In this document: piece by piece, positions 44,146 through 51,161 of the stretch
Position numbering within the stretch: position 1 is the first letter of the stretch
Layout of the letters: every line of letters starts with the position of its first letter
Assembly (NCBI GenBank): GCA_021604725.1
Contig: BQJN01000014.1
Location: 1 to 58,622, forward strand
Length of the DNA stretch: 58,622 nucleotides
Direction of reading: 5' to 3'
From: Lysobacteraceae bacterium
GTDB taxonomy: Bacteria; Pseudomonadota; Gammaproteobacteria; Xanthomonadales; BQJN01
The notes under the pieces: model-generated
Seen by the model: only the letters and a program-made list of their open reading frames with translations
Told to the model about the DNA's origin: nothing
Databases searched by the model: none
Made by a program: the position numbers and the translations under genes

Positions 44146-44260
44146 CCTCTTGGGTAGAGAGTCTGCCACAAAGCGTTGTGCAAATGATCGGGACGCAATG
44201 CTGCAAACGTGCCCACATTGACGCTCATATGCAGTTTTGGCTTTTCAGCGCACAAACCTT

Positions 44261-44288
44261 TTGCCAGGGCCTCACAAATGGGTATAAT
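44261..44288 (+). promoter_or_regulatory. Promoter of tRNA-Leu
   Basis: TTGCCA (44261-44266) and TATAAT (44283-44288) are spaced by 16 bases. The expected start point near 44295 leaves a short leader before the tRNA at 44303, as is usual for stable RNA genes. A GC-rich discriminator (GCGCGCCCC) follows the -10 box, consistent with stringent control. Confidence 0.75.
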
Positions 44289-44302
44289 TGCGCGCCCCTG
44301 TT

Positions 44303-44389
44303 GCCGGGGTGGCGGAATTGGTAGACGCGCCGGATTCAAAATCCGGTTTTGGAAACAGAGTGGGGGTTCAAGTCCCCCCCCCGGCACCA
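44303..44389 (+). tRNA. tRNA-Leu (anticodon CAA)
   Basis: This 87-base class II tRNA has an encoded CCA end. The acceptor stem GCCGGGG pairs with CCCCGGC, with discriminator A. The anticodon arm CCGGA-TTCAAAA-TCCGG places CAA at positions 34-36, so it reads UUG codons. The long variable arm (TTTTGGAAACAGAGT region) fits leucine tRNAs, and the T arm is GGGGG-TTCAAGT-CCCCC. Confidence 0.97.
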
Positions 44390-44421
44390 TTTTTGCTGTA
44401 AGCAAAAATGGTTGTTTGTTT
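44387..44421 (+). terminator. Hairpin overlapping the tRNA 3' end, possible terminator
   Basis: CCATTTTTGCT (44387-44397) and AGCAAAAATGG (44401-44411) form an 11-bp perfect stem with a GTA loop, followed by TTGTTTGTTT. The stem begins inside the CCA of the tRNA. It is AT-rich for an intrinsic terminator, so termination or processing is possible but uncertain. Confidence 0.5.
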
Positions 44422-44763
44422 ATCCGCAAGACAGGCCTGACATCGGCTTATCCGCAAGACAGACCATCCATGGTCTGACATTAGCTTATCCGCAAGACTG
44501 GCCATCCATGGCCAGCTCGCTCGCGCGGCACAAAAAGCGTGGTTTTTGTTTGCTTCACTGTCCTTTCAGTCCAGTGTCGACCCATCCGTGGGTCGAGTTG
44601 TCCAGTGGACAAAGGTGGTGGATAGCTTATCCGCAAGACGGACCGTCCCTGGTCTGACATTAGCTTATCCGCAAGACGGACCGTCCCTGGTCCGCTCGCT
44701 TTCGCTGCACAAAAAGCGCGGTTTTTGTTTGCTTCACTGTCCTTTCAGGCCAGTACCGGCCCA
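44421..44763. repeat. Hairpin repeat array downstream of tRNA-Leu
   Basis: Five copies of TTATCCGCAAGAC (near 44421, 44448, 44485, 44627 and 44665) each precede a variable hairpin: 44460-44477, 44498-44515, 44639-44656 and 44677-44694. A further hairpin lies at 44577-44596. A 60-bp segment (GCACAAAAAGCG...CACTGTCCTTTCAG) is duplicated at 44516-44575 and 44695-44755. Stem changes are compensated while loops stay TCCN. No gene is supported in 44390-44910. The open frames crossing it are repeat artefacts. Confidence 0.8.
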
Positions 44764-44910
44764 ACCATGGACCCGGTGTTTGTCGAGCAGTTGCGCGTCG
44801 TACGGACGTGGGTCAAGTTGGGTGTCTGCACATGGTCGTTGGGACATGACAAAGGTGGGTCGAATGGAATTGCCATGCAAGGAATGCAAAGGGCTGGTGG
44901 ATCGTTGGTG

Positions 44911-46482
44911 TTAGTTGGCAGTGGCCTCGAAGTTTCCGACAAAAACAGGTGGGGTCAGGGTGATTGTTTGGTTGGAGTTGAGGTCTCGGTAGTGTGTGAC
45001 GCGTCCGTCGGGCCACTCGATGGTGACTACATCGGCTCCGGTCGCAGATGCCAAGCCGAAGTGCGACTCCGCAGGTTCTTGACTCATAAAACTGGTGCCG
45101 GCACTGATAACTCGCGATTGGGTGATGGCGCCGGCTGTTACGCGGACGATGGCATCCAACGGTCGTGCGCCGTTGAGCAATCTAGGGCGTACCGTCAGCC
45201 AGTGGGCAGGCTCATTGAAGCCGTTCAACATCAGTCGCAGCGGGCCGTCTACGCACGCCTGCATCAAATCGAGATCACCATCCCGATCGGCATCGAAAGC
45301 GATCAAGCCGCTGCCCCAGTCCGTATCATTAAAGCCGGTGGCGTCTGCGGCGTCTGAAAAGGCGATGGAATCACCACCGATATTGAGAAACAACCGAGAT
45401 GGGTCGGTCCAGGTGTAGTAGCCGTTGGTGACCGCCAGGTCCAGAAGCATGTCATTGTTTGCGTCTAGAAACGTGGCACCCCAGCCCCAAAACGCATTGT
45501 CTATGCCTGCGGCATGTGACATTTCGGTAAACAGTTGTGCGCTATCGGTGGAGTCATTGCGATAGAAGGTTGAGTGCCGTACTTCGCCGTCTGGCCAGGT
45601 GTCTGAAATGTTGGTGACATACAGATCGAAGTCTCCATCATTGTCGACGTCACCCTGCGCGATGCCCATCCCGTTCCAAGCGCGATCCAGGCCAGCTGCC
45701 GGCGCAACATCGTTGAATAGGCCGGCGTTTTGCAACATCAGTTGGTCTTCGGCAAAATCAATCGCCACGAAAATATCGCGTTGGCCATCGCGATCGAAAT
45801 CGTGGATTAGCGATTGCCAGGCACCAAAAGCAAATGTCGTCGCCAAACCGGCACCGCTGCTGTCACTGATATCAACGAAAACGCCGTTATCGTTGCGATA
45901 CAACTGCGCACCTCCGCGCCAGCTGGTCATGTAGAGATCGGGATCGCCATCCTGGTCAATATCACCCGCGGTTACTCCGGCGCGCTGCCAGTGCGGCGTG
46001 GCTTTGGATGCATCGTCGAATAGACCAGACTGCAAGGTGACGTCAACGAACGTGCCATCAGGCTGCTGCTGGAACAGATGCAGCAAGGTCGTGCCTGCGA
46101 TGCAGTCGGATTGAAAACAGTCGCCAGCGATGAGCAGGTCTAGGCGTTGGTCGCTATTTGCATCAAGCCAGACCGCGCCACGCCCCAAGGCCAGACTGTC
46201 GAGGCCGGTTTCAGCCGCCACTTCCAGGAACAAAGGCGACAGCCCTTCACTGGTCTGGTTTTTATACAACTGGTGCGCAGTGCCTTGATCCGTCGGGACG
46301 AAGACATCAATGTCGCCGTCATCGTCGTAGTCAGCAGCCGCGACGCCGCCGCCCAACCCAGGCGCCATTGTGAATTCGAGCAGCCCGCTTGACGAGGTGG
46401 CGTCGCTATAAACCGGGGGCGGACCTGCCCACGTAGTCGACTGCGCCGCGATGACGATTGCCGTCGCGACGGTCTTGATCAT
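44911..46482 (-). CDS. Secreted CRTAC1-type protein with FG-GAP repeats and UnbV domain
   Basis: From the ATG at 46482 (MIKTVATAIVIAAQSTTWAG is a clean signal peptide) the protein has 523 residues. About seven FG-GAP/VCBS calcium-binding repeats are visible: DYDDDGDIDVFV, DANSDQRLDLL, DIDQDGDPDLYM, DFDRDGQRDIFV, DVDNDGDFDLYV, DANNDMLLDLAV and DADRDGDLDL. They form a beta propeller, followed by an ASPIC/UnbV domain (about 425-510, AIVRVTAGAITQSRVISAG, SHFGLASATGADVVTIEWPDG). It ends PPVFVGNFEATAN. Relatives are extracellular or surface-bound; the ligand is not known. The frame extending to 46698 is discarded because it runs through the neighbouring gene. Confidence 0.85.
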   Translation of the reverse strand: MIKTVATAIVIAAQSTTWAGPPPVYSDATSSSGLLEFTMAPGLGGGVAAADYDDDGDIDVFVPTDQGTAHQLYKNQTSEGLSPLFLEVAAETGLDSLALGRGAVWLDANSDQRLDLLIAGDCFQSDCIAGTTLLHLFQQQPDGTFVDVTLQSGLFDDASKATPHWQRAGVTAGDIDQDGDPDLYMTSWRGGAQLYRNDNGVFVDISDSSGAGLATTFAFGAWQSLIHDFDRDGQRDIFVAIDFAEDQLMLQNAGLFNDVAPAAGLDRAWNGMGIAQGDVDNDGDFDLYVTNISDTWPDGEVRHSTFYRNDSTDSAQLFTEMSHAAGIDNAFWGWGATFLDANNDMLLDLAVTNGYYTWTDPSRLFLNIGGDSIAFSDAADATGFNDTDWGSGLIAFDADRDGDLDLMQACVDGPLRLMLNGFNEPAHWLTVRPRLLNGARPLDAIVRVTAGAITQSRVISAGTSFMSQEPAESHFGLASATGADVVTIEWPDGRVTHYRDLNSNQTITLTPPVFVGNFEATAN

Positions 46483-46490
46483 TGGACTGC

Positions 46491-47198
46491 TCAGTTGACG
46501 TTGAACGACTGCAATTCGACGGGCACTGTGGCCCCGCTCACAAAACAACCGGCGACATAGGTCGCGGGCGGCGCCGCAATTGGCCCCAGGCTGCTCATGG
46601 TGCCTGGTGCTGCGAAGGCAACTACGGGTTTGCCGCCACCGGTCCCGGGCGTCAAGCCGCCCAAGACCGCACCGGCGACTGCCGGGTCGAAGCCACATGC
46701 GACGCCTAGTCCCGTGGCTACTGAGGGTGCGGACGTGAATAGCCCTTTTGAGCCATAGATCATGCCCGGTGAGAATGGTCCAAAAGGAACGGCCATCGCA
46801 CTAAAACCCGCCCAGGTGCCGGTCGCTACTGTAAATGGTCCAGGTGCCGCGCCGGCACCAACTATCGGTGAGCCCAGGATCGGAGGCGCGCCCCATACAT
46901 AGGCACCCGTGACAGCAAATGGATGGTAGCTGGTGGGGAAGTCAACACCGGACGCGAAGAAGTAACCATGGAAAACGCCGACGGGTGCTGCTGGCGCGAC
47001 GGTCATGATTGCACCGATGGTTACGCCAGGAGTGCCCATTAGGTTGCTAATCGTGTTGGTCATGACCATCGGGCCGCGAACAGCGTCGCCGCCAACGCCG
47101 CGATCGAGGAGGTCGCTGGCGTCTTGTGCGCTGCTGAGTGATGAAACAGCAAGCACCGCAGACGAGACGAGGATGAGGAGAAATTTGCGAAAAAGCAT
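46491..47198 (-). CDS. Secreted glycine/proline-rich protein of unknown function
   Basis: From the ATG at 47198 the protein has 235 residues with a signal peptide (LILVSSAVLAVSSLSSAQ). The body is low in charge and rich in glycine, alanine and proline (GSPIVGAGAAPGPFTVATGTWAGF, GLTPGTGGGKP). It has two cysteines (ACGF and GCFV). It ends VPVELQSFNVN, a tail of the PVELxSFxV kind often seen in secreted bacterial proteins with a C-terminal sorting region. I do not recognise a family. It is upstream of the CRTAC1-type gene by 8 bases and likely co-transcribed. A longer frame to 47351 would overlap the divergent gene. Confidence 0.6.
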   Translation of the reverse strand: MLFRKFLLILVSSAVLAVSSLSSAQDASDLLDRGVGGDAVRGPMVMTNTISNLMGTPGVTIGAIMTVAPAAPVGVFHGYFFASGVDFPTSYHPFAVTGAYVWGAPPILGSPIVGAGAAPGPFTVATGTWAGFSAMAVPFGPFSPGMIYGSKGLFTSAPSVATGLGVACGFDPAVAGAVLGGLTPGTGGGKPVVAFAAPGTMSSLGPIAAPPATYVAGCFVSGATVPVELQSFNVN

Positions 47199-47314
47199 GT
47201 CGGCAACCTGAGATTGACTGTGAACTTGATGATAGCGTTTTAAAAAGGCGGGTTCCAGCACGGTGGACTTTCGGCACGACGCAGATTCGACGGCTGGATG
47301 ATTGGCATTAGGGT

Positions 47315-48142
47315 ATGCTTTTGCACCCTGAAAATTTTTGGGCCTTAACATTGCGTCAACTTCTCGTGATTCTTCTTATCACTGGTTTGCTGGGTTGTGC
47401 CGCGGTCAACGGTGAAGCAGATGATAGCCATGATCGTAGCGGTGACCTTTACGCCGCAAGCCCAAATCCAATGGCACAAGTGGACGTCGCGTTGGATCGT
47501 GCCCTTGAGAACAACAAATTGCTGCTCATCGTGCTTGGTGCCAACTGGTGCCACGATAGTCGCGCACTGGCTGCCAGGCTTGGCGAAGCACCGCTCGATG
47601 GGGTTATCGAGCAGCGCTATGAAACCGTCCTGGTCGACGTAGGTTATTACGAAAGTGGCATGGACGTGGTGCAGCGCTTTGCCGCACCGATCATTTACGC
47701 CACACCGACGGTTCTAGTGGTCGACCCGCAGACCGAACTGCTGGTCAATGCATTTAATCGCCATCAGTGGGGCAATGCGCACAACATCTCGATGGACGAG
47801 TCAGTGGCGTATTTTTCCGATTTACCAGACCGTGCACCGACGCTGGAGTCATCTGCACAGCTCGATCGACTAATGGCAGAGATTGATGCGCATGAGGCCA
47901 TGTTGGCCGAACGTGTCGCGTCAGCCTATGCGTACATCGGACCGCGGCTAAAGCAACTTGACCAGGATGGCCGAGCGCCGGACAACTTCGACCAGGATTG
48001 GAAAGCGATCGCCGAATTCAGGAATGCCATTCCCGGCGATATGGACGCGTTGCGCAGGCAAGCTATGCAGCGCGTGGCTGATGGCGAGCAAGACATCGTT
48101 TTGCAGTTTCCCGACTATCCGGAATTCACTGCTCGCTGGTAG
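47315..48142 (+). CDS. Thioredoxin-like lipoprotein
   Basis: This 275-residue exported protein has a lipobox LLGC with C28. A thioredoxin-fold domain spans about 55-165 (NKLLLIVLGANWCHDSRALAARL ... VLVDVGYYESG ... IIYATPTVLVVDPQTEL). The usual CxxC is reduced to C79-H-D-S, so it cannot act as a classical dithiol oxidoreductase; a single-cysteine or non-catalytic role is likelier. A helical C-terminal region of about 100 residues follows. The resistance-type cis-proline is visible in YATPTVLV. It diverges from the secreted-protein gene and lies about 100 bases before the sulfotransferase-like gene. Confidence 0.72.
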   Translation: MLLHPENFWALTLRQLLVILLITGLLGCAAVNGEADDSHDRSGDLYAASPNPMAQVDVALDRALENNKLLLIVLGANWCHDSRALAARLGEAPLDGVIEQRYETVLVDVGYYESGMDVVQRFAAPIIYATPTVLVVDPQTELLVNAFNRHQWGNAHNISMDESVAYFSDLPDRAPTLESSAQLDRLMAEIDAHEAMLAERVASAYAYIGPRLKQLDQDGRAPDNFDQDWKAIAEFRNAIPGDMDALRRQAMQRVADGEQDIVLQFPDYPEFTARW

Positions 48143-48243
48143 GGTTGCTGTTCGCTTCAGCCCAAACCTCGCCGCCTTGAACTTGGCGATTGCAATGCTT
48201 CAGTGGCAAGATGATGCGCTGGTTGGAGTAGGGATGGGGTGCT

Positions 48244-49071
48244 TTGAACGATAACAATGAACCGCTCGCGGCTTGCGAAGCGCTTGCAAATCGCCACTCC
48301 GCCATTCACGTGATTGTTTCGCCACCACGCTGTGGATCCACGGCATTGGCGCGTGTTTTCTGGGAACATTCCACTGTTCGCTACTATTGCCACGAGCCGT
48401 TCGAAGTCACCTATTACGACAAACAGGGCCTCGATGTGGTCTTTGCGAAGTTGGCCGAACCACTTGATATACAGGTGGTGACCTGCGGCGGTGCGAGCAG
48501 TGCCAACGCCCTGGTGATCAAGGAGATGCCTTATCAGGTCGGAGATCATTTTCCGTTGCTGGCTCGCCTGGCCACCGCGCCGGTGGTTTTTCTGATCCGT
48601 GATCCTCGTTTGAACATCGCTTCGCGTATCGCCAAGAAGCTCGAAACGGGCGACAGTCCGTTTTTCCCGCTGATCGAAACTGGATGGGAGCTGATTGCTC
48701 GGCAGGTGAATTACTGCCGGCGCGAGAACATCCCTTATGCGCTGATCGATGCCAGTGATTTTCGTAACGTTCCGACGCAAGTTTTTCCTGGATTGTTTGC
48801 CTTGTTTGGCCTGGAGTTTTCATCCTCAATGCTGACCTGGCAATCGTGCAACGATCTGGAAATCGATAATCTAGATGGTGCACACAGTCACCTCTATCGC
48901 CGGGTTTTGTCCAGTCGAGGTGTGCAGCCGGCGAAAGAGGACATTCCCTCGCTTGAGTCGTTTTCCGAGGACAACGGTGTTAGGGCGCATGTCGACCGGT
49001 GCCTGCAAATCTACTCAGCATTGCGGGCGGACACGCATCGCATACAGCCAGCATCAGGGGGAAGCGAATGA
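48244..49071 (+). CDS. Sulfotransferase-fold P-loop protein
   Basis: The 275-residue protein starts at TTG; a stop codon lies five codons upstream in the frame, so no other start is available. The 5' phosphosulfate loop VSPPRCGSTALARVF is at about 25-40 and the 3' phosphate box FLIRDPRLNIASRI at about 117-130. These mark the PAPS-dependent sulfotransferase fold (or its P-loop relatives of unknown chemistry). Its ATGA overlap with the SbnA-like gene shows that it belongs to that operon. A sulfotransferase could modify the operon product; this is inference. The first gene of the group has no obvious transporter partner. Confidence 0.75.
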   Translation: MNDNNEPLAACEALANRHSAIHVIVSPPRCGSTALARVFWEHSTVRYYCHEPFEVTYYDKQGLDVVFAKLAEPLDIQVVTCGGASSANALVIKEMPYQVGDHFPLLARLATAPVVFLIRDPRLNIASRIAKKLETGDSPFFPLIETGWELIARQVNYCRRENIPYALIDASDFRNVPTQVFPGLFALFGLEFSSSMLTWQSCNDLEIDNLDGAHSHLYRRVLSSRGVQPAKEDIPSLESFSEDNGVRAHVDRCLQIYSALRADTHRIQPASGGSE

Positions 49072-50126
49072 TCGAAACAAGGCCGACCAGTTCAATACAG
49101 GAGGGCGTATTGAGCCTGATTGGTAACACACCAATGATCCGCCTGGTTCGCCTGTTTGAAGGCGCGTCGTTTCAGCTGTTTGCGAAAATGGAGAACCTCA
49201 ATCCGGGCGGTAGTGTCAAGGATCGTCCCGCTCTACACCTGCTGCGAGACGCACTGCAGCGCAAGCTGATAGATGCTGACACCACGATCATTGAGTCCAC
49301 CTCTGGCAACCTCGGCATCGGTTTGGCGCAGGCCTGCTCATACCTTGGCATCAAGCTGATTTGTGTGGTGGACTGCAATGTGACCCAAACCAACATCCGC
49401 ATGCTGCAGTTGCATGGCGCCCAGGTAGATATCGTTTCAGAAATGGACCCTGAGGCGGGGACCTTGCTGGCTGCGCGTATCAAACGGGTGGATGCCTTGC
49501 TGGAATCTACACCGAATAGTATTCAGTTCAATCAATTCGAGAACCCGCTGAATCCGGCCGCACATCGCCAGACCATCGAAGAACTGATGCAGGCGATGGA
49601 CCACAACGTCGATTACCTGTTTCTGGCTGTCAGTACCTGCGGGACTTTGCGTGGCTGTTCCGAGTACATCAGCGAAAAGGGCCTGAAAACCGAGGTTATC
49701 GCCGTCGATGCCGTGGGCAGCGTTATTTTTGGCACGCCGCCCCAGCCACGCATGTTGCCCGGTCATGGTGCGGGTATCCCGCCGCCGCACTACGAGTCAG
49801 GTTTGGAGAATCAACACATCCATATCAGTGATCGGGATTGCGTGATCGGCTGTCGGCGTTTGCTGGCCCGTGAGTCGATATTTGCTGGCGCATCTACCGG
49901 TGGCGTGGTTTATGCCATCGATTCGATGCGCAAGGCCTTCGCCCCTGGAAGTCGGGTGGCGATGCTAGTGGCCGATCGCGGCGCGCGATACCTCGATACT
50001 GTGTACGACGATGATTGGGTCAACAAGCACTTTGGCGACATCTCTGAGCACTGGGCGTCATCACCGTCGAGAACAACCCTTGGGGCAACTTCAGTTAAAC
50101 AAGAACAAGGAGAATACTGTGAGTGA
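49068..50126 (+). CDS. sbnA: SbnA-like N-(2-amino-2-carboxyethyl)-L-glutamate synthase
   Basis: From the ATG at 49068 (overlapping the upstream stop) it has 352 residues. It is a fold type II PLP enzyme of the cysteine synthase group. The Schiff-base lysine is in NLNPGGSVKDRPALHLL and the carboxylate loop in ESTSGNLGIGLAQACSYLG. DVDYLFLAVSTCGTLRGCSEYI and GSVIFGTPPQPRMLPGHGAG give a close fit to SbnA, which joins O-phosphoserine and glutamate to ACEGA on the way to L-2,3-diaminopropionate. The partner SbnB follows in an 8-base overlap, which makes the assignment strong. No siderophore synthetase is in the window. Confidence 0.86.
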   Translation: MIETRPTSSIQEGVLSLIGNTPMIRLVRLFEGASFQLFAKMENLNPGGSVKDRPALHLLRDALQRKLIDADTTIIESTSGNLGIGLAQACSYLGIKLICVVDCNVTQTNIRMLQLHGAQVDIVSEMDPEAGTLLAARIKRVDALLESTPNSIQFNQFENPLNPAAHRQTIEELMQAMDHNVDYLFLAVSTCGTLRGCSEYISEKGLKTEVIAVDAVGSVIFGTPPQPRMLPGHGAGIPPPHYESGLENQHIHISDRDCVIGCRRLLARESIFAGASTGGVVYAIDSMRKAFAPGSRVAMLVADRGARYLDTVYDDDWVNKHFGDISEHWASSPSRTTLGATSVKQEQGEYCE

Positions 50127-51153
50127 GGCAATCAACGATGATCTAATCCTGCTCAAGGGTGAGGACGTTCGCAAGCTGCTGGCCGGGCGCGAAAAGGATG
50201 TTTTGTCCGTGGTCGGACAGGCCTATCAGGCACATGATCAGGGCAAGACCGCGATGCCCGCCGATTCCTATCTACGCTTCCCGGGTCGCGAGCGCGAGAG
50301 GATCATTTCGAAAGTCGCCTGGCTTGGTGAAGGCTTCAATGCGGCCGGGATTAAATGGATTGCGTCATTTCCTGAAAATGTCGACCGCGGAATCGAACGG
50401 GCCTCAGCCACGTTGATTCTTAACTCAACCGAGACCGGTCGCCCGCTGGCCTTGATGGAAAGCTCCTTGATCAGCGCCAAACGAACGGCGGCCAGTGCAG
50501 CGCTCGGGGCACAGCAGTTGTACCCAGAAGCAGGCCTTCGTCGCGTCGGCATGGTCGGCTGTGGGTTAATCAATTTTGAGATTCTACGTTTCCTGCTGGC
50601 GGTGTACCCCGGCTTGAGTGAGATCGACCTGTTCGACCTCGATCCGAGTCGAGGCAGGCAGTTTGCTGAACGCGCAGCGTCGCTCAAGCCCGGCCTTTCG
50701 TTCAATTTGCGCAGCGAGATGGGCTCGGTGATTACCGCTTCGCCGGTAGTTTCGCTGGCCACTACTGCTGTGGTACCGCATATCGATTCGGTTCAGGGCT
50801 GTCAGCCCAATGCTGTTTTCCTGCACATTTCCCTGCGTGACTTCACCCCCGAGGTGATGCTGTCTGGCGATAATGTGGTCGATGACCGGGACAAGGTGGC
50901 CAGCAATCAGACCTCGGTGCACCTGGCCGAGCAGCAGTGCGGAGACCGGCAGTTTATTCGGGCCAGCATCGGCGAGATCCTCAATGGTGATGCGGCTCAG
51001 CACGCCACAGGCCGGCCCTATACCATCTACAGTCCGTTCGGACTCGGTATTCTCGATATCGCGCTGGCGAACCATCTGTATGGTCTTGCCAGGCAAGATC
51101 AGGTCGGGACCTCGATCGAAGGTTTTTTTCCAACACCCTGGCTGGATCGCTGA
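50119..51153 (+). CDS. sbnB: SbnB-like N-((2S)-2-amino-2-carboxyethyl)-L-glutamate dehydrogenase
   Basis: From the GTG at 50119 (with AAGGAG just upstream) the protein has 344 residues. It belongs to the ornithine cyclodeaminase/mu-crystallin family: KVAWLGEGFNAAGIKWIASFPENVDRG, ALMESSLISAKRTAASAALGAQQLYPEAG, and the NAD loop VGMVGCGLINFEILRF near 180. SbnB oxidatively cleaves ACEGA to L-2,3-diaminopropionate and 2-oxoglutarate. HISLRDFTPEVMLSGDNVVDDRDKV and the long C-terminal part follow the SbnB pattern, not plain cyclodeaminases. Overlap with sbnA and 8 bases to the next gene show one operon. Confidence 0.86.
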   Translation: MSEAINDDLILLKGEDVRKLLAGREKDVLSVVGQAYQAHDQGKTAMPADSYLRFPGRERERIISKVAWLGEGFNAAGIKWIASFPENVDRGIERASATLILNSTETGRPLALMESSLISAKRTAASAALGAQQLYPEAGLRRVGMVGCGLINFEILRFLLAVYPGLSEIDLFDLDPSRGRQFAERAASLKPGLSFNLRSEMGSVITASPVVSLATTAVVPHIDSVQGCQPNAVFLHISLRDFTPEVMLSGDNVVDDRDKVASNQTSVHLAEQQCGDRQFIRASIGEILNGDAAQHATGRPYTIYSPFGLGILDIALANHLYGLARQDQVGTSIEGFFPTPWLDR

Positions 51154-51161
51154 CAACTGCG

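Noticed and set aside
44349..45357. Several plus-strand frames after tRNA-Leu
   Set aside because: They consist of translated repeat (LSARRTVPGLTLAYPQD-type text) and continue into the antisense of the CRTAC1-type gene.
46482..46698. N-terminal extension of the CRTAC1-type frame
   Set aside because: It would overlap the neighbouring secreted-protein gene and puts a signal peptide at residue 73; the ATG at 46482 starts directly with the signal peptide.
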